64,000 bases of DNA from RGIG8775 sp045612185 (GCA_045612185.1 JAZKYO010000092.1:1-64000), one strand, 5' to 3'. Shown: positions 22,813 to 32,758, counted from the first letter of the stretch. The notes: generated by a model from the letters alone, not told the origin. Program-made: numbers and translations.

Positions 22813-25800
22813 TCAGAAAAACGACAGCTGATTGGTATCGCTGAGTGAATCAAGCACGTGATTACGCTTAAGTATTTCTATAACGCTTTTGGAAACCTTT
22901 CCTCTTATCTGGAGGTCTTCTATTGAGCAGAAAGGAGCTTCTTCCCTTGCGGAAATAATGTTAGCCGCAGCGTTATCTCCAAGTCCCGGGAGGGCTGAAA
23001 ACGGAAGTCTGATTTTGCCGTCCTCGGGAAGATACATAAACGAGTGAGATTTTTCCACGTTTACCGGAAGGAATTTAATATTTCTGGCGTAACACTCATT
23101 AATAAGCTGAAGTGTAGGAATAGATCCCGTTTCTTTTGGAGATGCCTCTTTTCCGCGTCTTTCAATATCTTTAATATAATCCACAACAAACTTTTTGCCC
23201 TTCATTGCAATCTCGGCATCAAAGCCGTTGGGCGCAACGGTAAACATAGTGCAATAGAATGCTATCGGTATGTGAATCTTGTACCAGGCAAGACGTATAG
23301 CCGACATAACGTAGGCTGCTGCGTGCGCTTTAGGAAACATGTACTTAATCTTTTTACATGAAGGTATATACCAATCAGGGACATTTGCTTCACGCATTTT
23401 TTCTTCCCATTCAGGTGTAAGACCTTTTCCCTTTCGAACACTTTCCATTATCTTGAATGCAAGGCTGTTGTCCATTCCGTATCTGATAAGGTCAAGCATG
23501 ATACCGTCACGGGTTCCGATAACCTCAGAAATAGTACAGATTCCCTCCTTGATAAGGTCCTGTGCGTTACCGAGCCAAACATCTGTACCGTGGGTAAGGC
23601 CCGAGATCTGAAGCAAATCGGCAAAGTTCTTAGGCTGCGCGTCTATAAGAACGCCTTGAATAAATCTCGTACCAAACTCGGGCAAGCCAAACGTTCCTAT
23701 CTGTGTATCAATATCCTCGGGTGTTACTCCAAGCGGTTTTGTGGAATGGAAAAGCTCATAAACGTCTTTATCGTTCATTTTTACGTCCATTACGCTGGTA
23801 TTGCTAAAGCGCTCAAGATATTTATATTTGGTAGGAATATCATGTCCAAGCTCGTCCAGCTTAAGAATGGTATCATGAAGATGAGAAAACTGAAAGTGCG
23901 TGGTTATAATATTAGAGTTGGGGTCTTCCGCCGGATGCTGTACCGGGGTAAAATCATACACCTCGTACTCTCTTGGAACAACTATGATACCTCCCGGATG
24001 CTGACCTGTAGTTTTTCTTATACCAACGCAGTTATTTACTATTCTGTTAACTTCGGAACGGCTAAGGCTTATTCCTCGCTCCTCAAGATATTTCATAACG
24101 TATCCATATGCAGTCTTGTCGGCGAGCGTACCGATAGTACCTGCTTTAAACACGTTTTCTGCGCCAAAAAGATCCTCTGTGTACTTATGGACCCGCGCCT
24201 GAACGTCGCCCGAAAAGTTAAGGTCGATATCAGGGGATTTATCTCCGTAGAAACCAAGGAAGGTCTCGAAAGGAATGTCGTGTCCGTCTGCGCAATATTG
24301 TGTTCCGCACTCGGGACATACTGCATCAGGAAGATCAAATCCCGATCCCACACTACCATCGGTTATAAACTCGGAATGTTTACATTTTGGGCAATAATAG
24401 TGGGGCGGCAAAGGATTAACTTCGGAAATTCCCGCCATAGATGCTACAAATGACGAACCAACAGAGCCACGCGAACCAACCAAATAGCCTTGGCTTTCGC
24501 TGTACCATACAAGCTTTTGAGCTATCATATAAAGAACTGCAAATCCGTTCTTGATAATTGAGTTAAGCTCTTTGGACAGTCTCTTTTCAACCAACTCGGG
24601 AAGCGGATCTCCGTATATACTCTTGGCTCTTGTCCAACAAATATTCTGCAAATCCTCTTCGGCGCCTTCCATTTTTGGAGTAAACGAGCCGTTCGGAATC
24701 GGCTTTATATCACCGTCAATGAGATCGGCTATCATATTAGTGTTTGTAACAACTACCTCATACGCTTTTTCTTCTCCGAGATAGCTGAATTCCTCAAGCA
24801 TCTCCTCGGTTGTTCTGTAATACAGATGAATATCTCTGTCGGCATCCTTAAATTTCATACCGCTACAAAGAACTTTTCTGTATATTTCATCCTCATCGTT
24901 AAGGAAGTGCGCATCACAGGTAGCAACAACAGGTTTATTGTAGCGTTCTCCAAGCGCGACAATTTTTCGGTTAAGCTCTCGCAAGCCTTCTTCGTCTGCA
25001 ATTCTGCCCTCCGCAACCATAAACATATTGTTGCAAATAGGCTGTATTTCGAGATAGTCGTAAAACTTCACTATCTCTTCAATTTCGCTTTCAGGCTTGT
25101 TATCAAGAATAGCTTGCATAAGTTCTCCCGCTTCACAAGCAGAACCGATAATAAGCCCCTCACGGTGCTTTTCAAGCTCCGAGCGCGGAATTCTCGCGTT
25201 ACGCTTATAATATTTAAGATAGCCTGCGGAAACCAACTGGTAGAGATTCTTCAGTCCTTCAGTATTCTTTACGAGAATAATCTGGTGGTACGTAGGAAGC
25301 TTCAAAGGATCAGAATTGGAAATCATACTCTTATGAAGATCGGCATAGCTTCTCATATCGCGTTCTTTCATCTGATTGAGCATTTTTTCAAGTATCGCCG
25401 CAAGCATTTCCGCGTCATCACACGCTCTGTGATGGTTAAAGTCACCAAGAGCGTAATATTTAGCAAGTGTATCAAGCTTGTGATTTTTCAGCGATCCGTT
25501 CAAAAAGCGAGACAAAGCCAACGAATCAAGATAAGAGTTGTTAAAGCTAAGCTTGCATTGTTGGGCAAAATGTCTTATAAAACCAACGTCAAAGTTGGCG
25601 TTATGTGCCACAAGCAATCTGTCACCGATAAAACCAAGAAACTTTTGCATTGTTTCCTCAATGAGAGGGGCGTCCGCAACCATCTCGTCGGTAATACCCG
25701 TAAGTTTTACTATTTCCTCGGGAATAGATGTTTCGGGGTTTACAAAGGTATTAAACCTTTCAAGAATCTTTCCGTTCTTAACCTTTACTGCGCCAATTTC

Positions 25801-27207
25801 CGTAATAAACGAAGTCATTACAGAAAGACCGGTAGTCTCAATATCAAATACGATAATCTCCTCGTCAAAGCTTGGCTTGTTAGGTCCCGTAACAGCACTG
25901 GCAGTGTCGTTTACATAATAAGCCTCAAGACCATAAAGTACTTTTATTCCTTTCGCTGCTTTCATGGCAATCGGGAAACCTTGGAGCGTTCCGTGATCGG
26001 TAATAGCTATCGCCTTATGTCCCCACGCTTTAGCAGTATTTACAGCAACGTCAGGCGGTATCAGCGCATCCATTGTTGACACATTAGTATGAAGATGAAG
26101 CTCCACGCGCTTAACGGGGGCGTTATCTGTTCTTCTTATAGATTCAACAATAGCAATATCGGAAGCGTAGAAGGTAAGATCCTCGTCAACTCTTCCCTTT
26201 CTGGTCTCATGCTTTGCATATCCGTTAAGAGCGATACTCACCCCATCTTTCACAAACGAAGAAAGCTCCTTAGCTTCATCCATTTCCATATAGGCTCTGA
26301 CTTCCATCGAGGTGTAGCCGTCGGTTACCGAATAAGTAACGTTCATTTTATCCCCTGAGCGCGTAGGCTCTTGAGAGAATCCAAACACCTCTCCAACAAT
26401 TACTCCTTTTCTGGGGTCGGTAAAATCACAAAGAGGTATCGGGTTAATCTCAAACGCATCTCCTATACAGTAATTGGGTGACGAAAGATTAAATTTCATA
26501 TTTCCCGAGTAATAAATACCGTCCTCGAAATGTGCGTCATATTTTTTACTGTACACCGAGGTAACTCTTGGCAAAAGAGGCGCGGGCGCTTGCACGGCAC
26601 CATTGTTTCCGCTTCCTTGTGGCTCCGGAGCTCTCGCGCGGTTATCGTAAGCTATGCTTGCGCGCTTAATCTCCTCGTTTATCTGCTCCATCTCAGCAGT
26701 AAACAAATCGTCATCAACAGCGGCGTTTTCGTCTCTTATAACCCTTGTACTAACATTGATACCAAACTCAGATAAAATAATATTCTCTATAATCTGTGGC
26801 GTCTTTGCGTCATAAAGAAGCGTTATTCCGCCTTCTACAAAAGGAATTTTAATTGTAAGATTCTGACCGTCAAAATCAAAATCATAGCTTGAAAAGAAGC
26901 CTTTTGCTACAATGCCAGTCCGCTCAGTCTCCATAAGAACTTGAGGAATATAATTAGAATTAAACGCCTCAGCCGGATATTTAGGCAAAATCCTTACACA
27001 GTTAAGGTTATAATCTCGTTCAAGCTCTTGTTCTGCTTTATACAAAATCGGTTTTCTTACTATTTTAGCAAAACTCGCACTGATTTCAGCGAAGCGTTTT
27101 TCCTTGTCTACCCTCACTTTTATATCTGTTGCTGTTGACATAGCACTCTTAGTGTCTGACGAAGGATTCCATATATTAAAAATTTCAAAAAAGTTCTTTT
27201 GAGCCAC
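22813..27207 (-). CDS. polC: DNA polymerase III, PolC type
   Basis: The main replicative polymerase of low-GC Gram-positive bacteria, 1464 residues, starting at GTG with AAAGGA 8 nt upstream. Domains in order: N-terminal region (1-210), OB fold (about 265-350), PHP domain with HLH at 371-373 (split by the exonuclease insert), DEDD proofreading 3'-5' exonuclease with Asp455 and Glu457 in FDIETTG, zinc finger with Cys939, 942, 964 and 967, and the C-family palm with the catalytic Asp993 and Asp995 in SPDIDLNFSG. A DNA-binding helix-hairpin-helix tail ends in QLSFF, which could be a beta-clamp-binding motif. Length is normal. It is the last gene of the pyrH-to-polC run, 22 nt after ispG. Confidence 0.98.
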   Translation of the reverse strand: MAQKNFFEIFNIWNPSSDTKSAMSTATDIKVRVDKEKRFAEISASFAKIVRKPILYKAEQELERDYNLNCVRILPKYPAEAFNSNYIPQVLMETERTGIVAKGFFSSYDFDFDGQNLTIKIPFVEGGITLLYDAKTPQIIENIILSEFGINVSTRVIRDENAAVDDDLFTAEMEQINEEIKRASIAYDNRARAPEPQGSGNNGAVQAPAPLLPRVTSVYSKKYDAHFEDGIYYSGNMKFNLSSPNYCIGDAFEINPIPLCDFTDPRKGVIVGEVFGFSQEPTRSGDKMNVTYSVTDGYTSMEVRAYMEMDEAKELSSFVKDGVSIALNGYAKHETRKGRVDEDLTFYASDIAIVESIRRTDNAPVKRVELHLHTNVSTMDALIPPDVAVNTAKAWGHKAIAITDHGTLQGFPIAMKAAKGIKVLYGLEAYYVNDTASAVTGPNKPSFDEEIIVFDIETTGLSVMTSFITEIGAVKVKNGKILERFNTFVNPETSIPEEIVKLTGITDEMVADAPLIEETMQKFLGFIGDRLLVAHNANFDVGFIRHFAQQCKLSFNNSYLDSLALSRFLNGSLKNHKLDTLAKYYALGDFNHHRACDDAEMLAAILEKMLNQMKERDMRSYADLHKSMISNSDPLKLPTYHQIILVKNTEGLKNLYQLVSAGYLKYYKRNARIPRSELEKHREGLIIGSACEAGELMQAILDNKPESEIEEIVKFYDYLEIQPICNNMFMVAEGRIADEEGLRELNRKIVALGERYNKPVVATCDAHFLNDEDEIYRKVLCSGMKFKDADRDIHLYYRTTEEMLEEFSYLGEEKAYEVVVTNTNMIADLIDGDIKPIPNGSFTPKMEGAEEDLQNICWTRAKSIYGDPLPELVEKRLSKELNSIIKNGFAVLYMIAQKLVWYSESQGYLVGSRGSVGSSFVASMAGISEVNPLPPHYYCPKCKHSEFITDGSVGSGFDLPDAVCPECGTQYCADGHDIPFETFLGFYGDKSPDIDLNFSGDVQARVHKYTEDLFGAENVFKAGTIGTLADKTAYGYVMKYLEERGISLSRSEVNRIVNNCVGIRKTTGQHPGGIIVVPREYEVYDFTPVQHPAEDPNSNIITTHFQFSHLHDTILKLDELGHDIPTKYKYLERFSNTSVMDVKMNDKDVYELFHSTKPLGVTPEDIDTQIGTFGLPEFGTRFIQGVLIDAQPKNFADLLQISGLTHGTDVWLGNAQDLIKEGICTISEVIGTRDGIMLDLIRYGMDNSLAFKIMESVRKGKGLTPEWEEKMREANVPDWYIPSCKKIKYMFPKAHAAAYVMSAIRLAWYKIHIPIAFYCTMFTVAPNGFDAEIAMKGKKFVVDYIKDIERRGKEASPKETGSIPTLQLINECYARNIKFLPVNVEKSHSFMYLPEDGKIRLPFSALPGLGDNAAANIISAREEAPFCSIEDLQIRGKVSKSVIEILKRNHVLDSLSDTNQLSFF

Positions 27208-27229
27208 TTTAACAATCCTTTCTATAATA

Positions 27230-28318
27230 CTAACATCTGTTATTAAATTCTTTAATCTTATTAATCAACGTGGAAATAATCTCTTCTTCGGGAATTTTTT
27301 TCAAAATTTCACCATGAGAAAACAAAAGTGCCTCTCCTATTCCGCCCGCAATTCCTATATCAGCCTCACGGGCTTCTCCGGGACCGTTTACAACGCATCC
27401 CATAAGCGCAACCTTCAACGGAACGTCACGAAGTCCTTCCTCATCCACTGCACTTTCAAATCTCTTTAAAAGAGATATCAAATCAATTTTGGTTCGTCCG
27501 CAGGTAGGACAGCTTACAATGTTCAAACCGCTTTGCCCCTGAATATCAAGCGCGTTAAGTATATCTTTAGCCGAATCAATTTCGATCAATGGATCGTCTG
27601 TAAGTGAAACGCGGATAGTATCCCCGATTCCCTCATTGATAAGACTGCCGATTCCGATAGAACTCTTAATAAGACCTGATTTGTACCCTCCCGCTTCGGT
27701 GACACCAAGATGAATGGGGTATGGAATTCTTTCCGCAAGCATTCTGTTAGCCAATATCATATTCTGAACGTCAGAAGCTTTAATGGAAATGACTATATTA
27801 TCAAAATCATATCTTTCAAGCAGTGATATATGATACATCGCGCTTTCAACAAGCGCCTCAGCGCAAGGTTCGCCATATTTTGCCAGAATACTCTTTTCAA
27901 GCGATCCGCTGTTTACGCCGATTCTTATCGGAATATTATTTTTAATACAAGCGTCACAAACAGCTTTCACATTTTCATCGTTTCCGATATTTCCCGGGTT
28001 AATGCGTATTTTGTCAACACCAAGTTCGGCACATCTAAGCGCTATTTTATAATCAAAGTGAATGTCAGCTACAATAGGAACGGTAACGTCACTTTCTTTA
28101 ATTGCCGTTATAGTATCGGCAACGGAAATTGTGGGAACCGTTATCCTTACTATATCGCAGCCGCGCGCCTCAAGAGCTTTAATCTGAGAAATTGTAGCCA
28201 TTCTGTCCGAAGTATCGGTATTGGTCATAGACTGTATGGCTATTTTATTTGAACCGCCAATAGCTATATTACCAATTTTAATTTCTTTGCTTTTTCGTCT
28301 TATATCGTTATAAATCAT
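27230..28318 (-). CDS. ispG: 4-hydroxy-3-methylbut-2-enyl-diphosphate synthase
   Basis: The product has 362 residues and catalyses the sixth step of the MEP isoprenoid pathway, reducing ME-cPP to HMBPP with a [4Fe-4S] cluster. The N-terminal TIM barrel shows IAIQSMTNTDTSD and VADIHFDYKIALRCAELG. The C-terminal iron-sulfur half has the cluster ligands in SCPTCGRTKIDL (two Cys) and the third in MGCVVNGPGEA. Length fits the bacterial enzyme without the plant insertion. The gene follows rseP after 2 nt; its ribosome-binding site is weak and lies in the rseP tail, so translational coupling is likely. Confidence 0.97.
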   Translation of the reverse strand: MIYNDIRRKSKEIKIGNIAIGGSNKIAIQSMTNTDTSDRMATISQIKALEARGCDIVRITVPTISVADTITAIKESDVTVPIVADIHFDYKIALRCAELGVDKIRINPGNIGNDENVKAVCDACIKNNIPIRIGVNSGSLEKSILAKYGEPCAEALVESAMYHISLLERYDFDNIVISIKASDVQNMILANRMLAERIPYPIHLGVTEAGGYKSGLIKSSIGIGSLINEGIGDTIRVSLTDDPLIEIDSAKDILNALDIQGQSGLNIVSCPTCGRTKIDLISLLKRFESAVDEEGLRDVPLKVALMGCVVNGPGEAREADIGIAGGIGEALLFSHGEILKKIPEEEIISTLINKIKEFNNRC

Positions 28319-28320
28319 TT

Positions 28321-29361
28321 TTAAAACAACCTTATAATATCGTTGAAAGTTACTACAAGCGCAAGTCCAAGCATAAGCATAAGACCCACAAAATTTATAT
28401 ATCCTTCGATCTTTGGATCAAGCTTACGTCCAACTATCATTTCTATCACAATAAAAAGAACTCTTCCGCCATCAAGTGCGGGAATCGGAAACAAATTAAA
28501 CACACCGAGGTTTATGGTTATTATTACAAAAATATTCAAAAAGGAATAAAGTCCCTTGGCAGCAAAATCACCGATTGTTTGGGTTATCCCCACAGGTCCC
28601 GACATTGCATCCAATCCATATCTTCCTCGAAATAAGTCAACAAAAGAATCAATTATCATTTTAACAGTAGAGACCGACCTGAAATAACCGTGTTTTACAA
28701 GGTTAAAAACGTTAAAATCCTCTTTTTGCGGATAAAAATCCACCTGACCGAAAACCACTCCGGAACTTTCCACAGAAGGAAACACGACGCCTTCAAGAAA
28801 AAGTTTTTCTCCGTTACGCCTAACGGTAATATCCAATGGCTTATATCCTTGATTAGTCACCTCATAATTAACCTCATACCAAGTATGAACGGTGGTATTA
28901 CCTATCTTTACAACAGTATCTCCATCCTGCAAACCGCAAGAATGAGATATTGAAGGAGTAGCATCATCATAGTATATCGTATTTGAATACAAATTTCCCA
29001 CCACACTTATCATAACAATCATTATGATAAATCCGAGAATAAGATTCATAATCGGTCCTGCCATAACTATAAGCAGCCTCTGCCATCCTGGCTTTTTGTT
29101 AAAAGAGTCATCCGAGTCCGCCTCTTCGTCCTCTCCCACCATACTGACGTATCCCCCAAACGGCAATACTCCAAGAGCAAATTGTGTACCGCTATTTTTT
29201 GACTTCCATTTGAATATTTTTGGTCCCATACCTATGGAAAACTCTTTTATGCCAACACCAAAAGCTCTGGCACACAAAAAATGTCCCAATTCATGTATAA
29301 ATATTAGGAAACCAAACACAAGAACTGCTAAAATAATATACCCGACGCTAATTTGAATCAC
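28321..29361 (-). CDS. rseP: Site-2 intramembrane protease RseP/RasP
   Basis: The product has 346 residues. The zinc-binding H23-E-L-G-H27 lies in the first membrane helix, a PDZ domain spans about 115-195, and the second metal motif NLFPIPALDGGRV (about 290-302) lies in the third hydrophobic region. The enzyme cuts anti-sigma factors and remnant signal peptides within the membrane. Start choice is unusual. The GTG at 29361 overlaps the sequence AAGAGGTG that looks like the ribosome-binding site. An ATT three codons later (29352) sits at the right distance from it. Either start keeps the active site. It follows dxr after 3 nt. Confidence 0.95.
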   Translation of the reverse strand: MIQISVGYIILAVLVFGFLIFIHELGHFLCARAFGVGIKEFSIGMGPKIFKWKSKNSGTQFALGVLPFGGYVSMVGEDEEADSDDSFNKKPGWQRLLIVMAGPIMNLILGFIIMIVMISVVGNLYSNTIYYDDATPSISHSCGLQDGDTVVKIGNTTVHTWYEVNYEVTNQGYKPLDITVRRNGEKLFLEGVVFPSVESSGVVFGQVDFYPQKEDFNVFNLVKHGYFRSVSTVKMIIDSFVDLFRGRYGLDAMSGPVGITQTIGDFAAKGLYSFLNIFVIITINLGVFNLFPIPALDGGRVLFIVIEMIVGRKLDPKIEGYINFVGLMLMLGLALVVTFNDIIRLF

Positions 29362-29364
29362 CTC

Positions 29365-30534
29365 TTATTTGAAAATTACAGAGAATGCATAATCTCTTGC
29401 GGTTCTGTCAGCTTCCAGGATTTCACTCAATTCACGAAGCGAAGAACAATCCGAAAGATACTCAACAGTAGCCAGAACAGTTTCTCCAATCCCCATAAAG
29501 GAAAGCTTACCACTCAAAAAAGCATCCACCGCCACCTCATTAGCCGCGTTAAGCACAGCGGGCATCGCGCCCCCCATACGCTTGCAGTCGACAGCGCACT
29601 TTAATAGAGGAAACGTGTCGGTATCAGGGGTATAAAAGCTGAGATTAGCAATCGTAGCAAGGTCAAGCGGCGGAATTACCGCATTCTTTCGCGCTCCACC
29701 GCACATTCCGTACTGTATGCAATATCTCATATCAGGAACGGACATTTGAGCTATTACGCTGTTATCAATATATTCCACCATAGAATGGATTATACTTTCA
29801 CGGTGTACGATAGCTGTTATTCTGTCAATATCAATTCCAAAAAGGTAAGATGCTTCGATAAGTTCAAACCCCTTATTCATAAGAGTGGCGCTGTCGATGG
29901 TTATTTTTGCGCCCATTGACCAAGTTGGGTGAGCCAACGCTTTTTCGGCTGTTACTTCTATAAGCTGTTTGGTCGTATAGCCAAAAAACGGACCGCCTGA
30001 CGCCGTAATAATCAGTTTCTTTACTTCCTGAGCTTTTCCAGAACGTAAGCACTGATGAACCGCACAGTGTTCGCTGTCTACGGGAGTGATTTCAATACCG
30101 TTTGCAGCAGCGGCAGACATAACAATATCTCCTGCTACAACAAGAGATTCCTTATTTGCCAATGCCAATCTCTTTTTACTTTTTATAACCTCAAGCGTTG
30201 GAAGAAGACCGGCTTCGCCGATAATAGCATTTAAGGAAACTTCAGCGTCGGTCAAAGAAATCATTTCGCAAATTCCGTCGCCGCCACTCAAGACCTTAAC
30301 GTCAGTATCAGCAAGAGCAATTCTCAGTTTTTTTGCCGCTTCCTCATCATACATAGCGCAAAAGGCAGGCTTGAATTCTCTCGCCTGCTCTTCTACGCGT
30401 TTATAATTTTTATTGGCGCAAATACATGAAACTTCAGCACCAATCTGACGTACAACGTCAATTGCTTGCTCACCGATAGATCCGGTTGAACCAAGCAAAT
30501 CTACTTTAACTCTTTCTTCAAAATTCATACTCAT
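29365..30534 (-). CDS. dxr: 1-deoxy-D-xylulose-5-phosphate reductoisomerase
   Basis: The product has 389 residues and converts DXP to MEP with NADPH, the second step of the MEP pathway. The N-terminal Rossmann motif is LLGSTGSIGEQAIDVV. The active-site stretches are ANKESLVVAGDIV, PVDSEHCAVHQCL, TASGGPFFG, NKGFELIEASYLFG and HRESIIHSMVEY, carrying the metal- and phosphate-binding residues. All are intact. Its ATG overlaps the cdsA stop by 4 bases (ATGA). It shares the operon with ispG, so two MEP-pathway steps are co-transcribed. Confidence 0.97.
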   Translation of the reverse strand: MSMNFEERVKVDLLGSTGSIGEQAIDVVRQIGAEVSCICANKNYKRVEEQAREFKPAFCAMYDEEAAKKLRIALADTDVKVLSGGDGICEMISLTDAEVSLNAIIGEAGLLPTLEVIKSKKRLALANKESLVVAGDIVMSAAAANGIEITPVDSEHCAVHQCLRSGKAQEVKKLIITASGGPFFGYTTKQLIEVTAEKALAHPTWSMGAKITIDSATLMNKGFELIEASYLFGIDIDRITAIVHRESIIHSMVEYIDNSVIAQMSVPDMRYCIQYGMCGGARKNAVIPPLDLATIANLSFYTPDTDTFPLLKCAVDCKRMGGAMPAVLNAANEVAVDAFLSGKLSFMGIGETVLATVEYLSDCSSLRELSEILEADRTARDYAFSVIFK

Positions 30535-31358
30535 ATACTAGACACAACAATATTTAATATAAGCAATACAATAGATACCGACAGAATAGAATCAAATCTG
30601 TCAAGCACACCACCGTGCCCCGGAAATATTTTGCCAAAGTCTTTTATGCCGTAATGGCGTTTTAATGCCGACATACACAAATCGCCGATCTGCGCAACAA
30701 CGGCAGCTATAACACCAAATACAAAAAGCTGAAAATGGCTTTGATCAACGTAAATTTCAATAGACTCTAATATAATGCCGAAAAGCACAAACGCAACACC
30801 CGAAAACAGTGTGCCACCTATACTGCCCTCAACCGTCTTTTTGGGGCTGACCTCCGGAATAAGTTTATGCTTGCCGAAAAGTCTTCCGCAAAAATAAGCA
30901 AAAACATCTGTGATCCAAGCACCGATAAACACAAGAAGGTATGTATAATGTCCGCCATCAAATCTATCGTGAAGAAATACTATTGCCGAAAATCCGCTGA
31001 TTACGTAAAAAGACATAAACGCCGAAATAGATATTTCAGAAATGCCAACCGTTCCTTTAGAAAATACCAATACCGTCATAAAATACAGTATTACGGCAAA
31101 AACAATACAAGCCATAGACACAAACACAGAACAGGTATGGTTTACCAATCGCGTCAGTATCGGAACCGCTGCGGACAGAGACAAAAGCACTCCCGAGATA
31201 ATCGGCTTTTTTAGTGTCCCAATACATTTCAGTGCCTCATAAGTTCCTATAAAGCAAACTATGGCTACTGCAATAGGAAGCACCCAGGTATTTGAAAATA
31301 TCAACACCGGAATAAGCACACAAAGCGCTACCAATGCTGTGATAATTCGCGTTAACAT
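30531..31358 (-). CDS. cdsA: Phosphatidate cytidylyltransferase
   Basis: The product has 275 residues and about eight membrane helices. The family signature is complete near the C-terminus: SALKRHYGIKDFGKIFPGHG, then GVLDRFD, with the conserved Lys, Asp and His-Gly-Gly that bind metal and CTP. It joins phosphatidic acid and CTP to CDP-diacylglycerol, the branch point for membrane phospholipids. A clear GAAAGGAC site precedes the ATG. It lies 27 nt after uppS, a usual pairing in Firmicutes. Confidence 0.97.
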   Translation of the reverse strand: MLTRIITALVALCVLIPVLIFSNTWVLPIAVAIVCFIGTYEALKCIGTLKKPIISGVLLSLSAAVPILTRLVNHTCSVFVSMACIVFAVILYFMTVLVFSKGTVGISEISISAFMSFYVISGFSAIVFLHDRFDGGHYTYLLVFIGAWITDVFAYFCGRLFGKHKLIPEVSPKKTVEGSIGGTLFSGVAFVLFGIILESIEIYVDQSHFQLFVFGVIAAVVAQIGDLCMSALKRHYGIKDFGKIFPGHGGVLDRFDSILSVSIVLLILNIVVSSI

Positions 31359-31385
31359 AACATATGTCCTTTCAGTATAATTTAC

Positions 31386-32108
31386 TTATTTTGACGTCTG
31401 CTCATTTTTATCCAGCCCGCCAAATCTGCGTTTTCTGGAATAAAAGTTCTCAATAGCCGCATACAGTTCTTTTTTCCCAAAATCTGGCCAAAGCACGTCA
31501 GTAAAATAAAGCTCACTGTAAGCAGCCTGCCAAAGCAAAAAATTGGATATTCGAAAGTCGCCGCCTGTTCTGATAATCAAATCAGGGTCCGGGCAGTCAG
31601 ACGTATATACCGCCGCTGATATATTATCCTCGGTTACCTCTTTTCCATCGCTCAAAAGCCTATTGACCGCATAAGCAATCTCACTTCTTCCACCGTAGTT
31701 AAAAGCTATGTTAAGTATAAACCTGTTATTCCTGCTTCTTTCCTCAAGAGCTTCAATTCTTTTACGAAGCTTTTCATCAAACGGTGATTTATCACCTATA
31801 AATCTGATAGAGAGATTATGCTTTTCTATGTTCTTCTCACATTCACCAATATATCGCGCAAGAAGCTTCATAATAGAATCAACCTCTTTTTGCGGACGTT
31901 TCCAGTTCTCGGTAGAAAAAGCGTATACGGTAAGCACCTTAAGATTAATTTCGTTACAATACTCTATAATCTTTCTAAAGGTTTCTGCACCGTGAGAGTG
32001 ACCGATTTCACGCGGCAATCCGCGCATTGTCGCCCACCTGCCGTTTCCGTCCATTATTATTGCGATATGTTGCAAACGCTCATCGAGAATAACACTTTTA
32101 TCAGACAT
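31386..32108 (-). CDS. uppS: Isoprenyl transferase (undecaprenyl diphosphate synthase)
   Basis: The product has 240 residues. The first motif, IAIIMDGNGRWA, holds the magnesium-binding Asp20. YAFSTENWKRP and the late RTGGDFRISNFLLWQAAYSE with ELYFTDVLWPDF are standard for cis-prenyltransferases. It condenses isopentenyl diphosphate onto farnesyl diphosphate to make the C55 carrier for peptidoglycan and other glycans. Its start follows TTGAGGAG. A hairpin terminator separates it from frr upstream by 50 nt, and no clear separate promoter is seen in that gap. Confidence 0.97.
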   Translation of the reverse strand: MSDKSVILDERLQHIAIIMDGNGRWATMRGLPREIGHSHGAETFRKIIEYCNEINLKVLTVYAFSTENWKRPQKEVDSIMKLLARYIGECEKNIEKHNLSIRFIGDKSPFDEKLRKRIEALEERSRNNRFILNIAFNYGGRSEIAYAVNRLLSDGKEVTEDNISAAVYTSDCPDPDLIIRTGGDFRISNFLLWQAAYSELYFTDVLWPDFGKKELYAAIENFYSRKRRFGGLDKNEQTSK

Positions 32109-32124
32109 AAACTCCTCAATTCAA

Positions 32125-32160
32125 AACGAGGGGCAGGACCGGAGCCTGCCCCTTGTTTTT
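32125..32160 (-). terminator. Hairpin terminator between frr and uppS
   Basis: AGGGGCAGG (32129-32137) pairs perfectly with CCTGCCCCT (32145-32153) around a 7-nt loop. On the reverse strand it is followed by CGTTTTG, a short T tract. It starts at the frr stop codon and may only attenuate, because the downstream genes have no evident promoter. Confidence 0.65.
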
Positions 32161-32713
32161 ATATCTCCATTATTTCCTTTTCTTTTTTAGCCGTTATGGT
32201 TTCTACGTTCTTGATATACTTATCTGTAATATCCTGTATTGCCTTTTCAGCAGCCTTAAGATCGTCCTCGGTAAGTTCGCCGTCCTTCTTCATCTTCTTA
32301 GCAAGATCCATAGCGTCTCTTCGAATATTACGAATAGCAACCTTTGCGTCCTCACCCTCTTTAAGTACCTGCTTGCGAAGCTCTTTACGGCGTTCCTCAG
32401 TAAGCTGAGGGAAAACAAGTCTGATGATCTTACCGTCGTTTGTGGGAGTGATTCCAACGTCGGAAGAAAGGATAGCCTTTTCAATTGCCTTTACGGTAGA
32501 TGCGTCGTAAGGGGTAATAGTAAGTGTTCTGGAGTCCGCAACACGAATATCCGCCATTGTAGATATGGGTGTGGGTGAACCGTAATACTCAAAAGATACT
32601 CTTGACAGAACCGAAGCATTCGCCTGTCCCGCTCTTATAGAACCAAGATTGTACTCATAAGCCGAAATGGCTTTCTGCATTTTTTCCTCGTGTGCTTTAG
32701 TAACAAAACTCAT
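32159..32713 (-). CDS. frr: Ribosome recycling factor
   Basis: The product has 184 residues, the normal size, and is a two-domain L-shaped protein: a three-helix bundle (about 1-30 and 105-184) and a small beta domain (about 31-104). Typical stretches are GRAGQANASVLSRV-like LGSIRAGQANASVL, and TEERRKELRKQVLKEGEDAK. With EF-G it splits post-termination ribosomes. The ribosome-binding site AAGGAG lies directly after a small GTCGGC-TTT-GCCGAC hairpin (see separate entry). It follows pyrH after 45 nt. Confidence 0.97.
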   Translation of the reverse strand: MSFVTKAHEEKMQKAISAYEYNLGSIRAGQANASVLSRVSFEYYGSPTPISTMADIRVADSRTLTITPYDASTVKAIEKAILSSDVGITPTNDGKIIRLVFPQLTEERRKELRKQVLKEGEDAKVAIRNIRRDAMDLAKKMKKDGELTEDDLKAAEKAIQDITDKYIKNVETITAKKEKEIMEI

Positions 32714-32725
32714 AATTGTCTCCTT

Positions 32726-32740
32726 GTCGGCTTTGCCGAC
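32726..32740 (-). promoter_or_regulatory. Small hairpin abutting the frr ribosome-binding site
   Basis: GTCGGC (32726-32731) and GCCGAC (32735-32740) form a perfect 6-bp stem with a three-base loop. The AAGGAG site of frr begins at the base of the stem. The hairpin could hold ribosome access or slow the transcript between pyrH and frr. It has no T tract, so it is not a terminator. Confidence 0.35.
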
Positions 32741-32758
32741 TTCCTTTCTTTATTAGTA

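Noticed and set aside
22800..22814. GATAAC-TAA-GTTATC hairpin at the polC stop codon as a terminator
   Set aside because: Six AU-rich pairs with no T tract are too weak; recorded only as a small inverted repeat.
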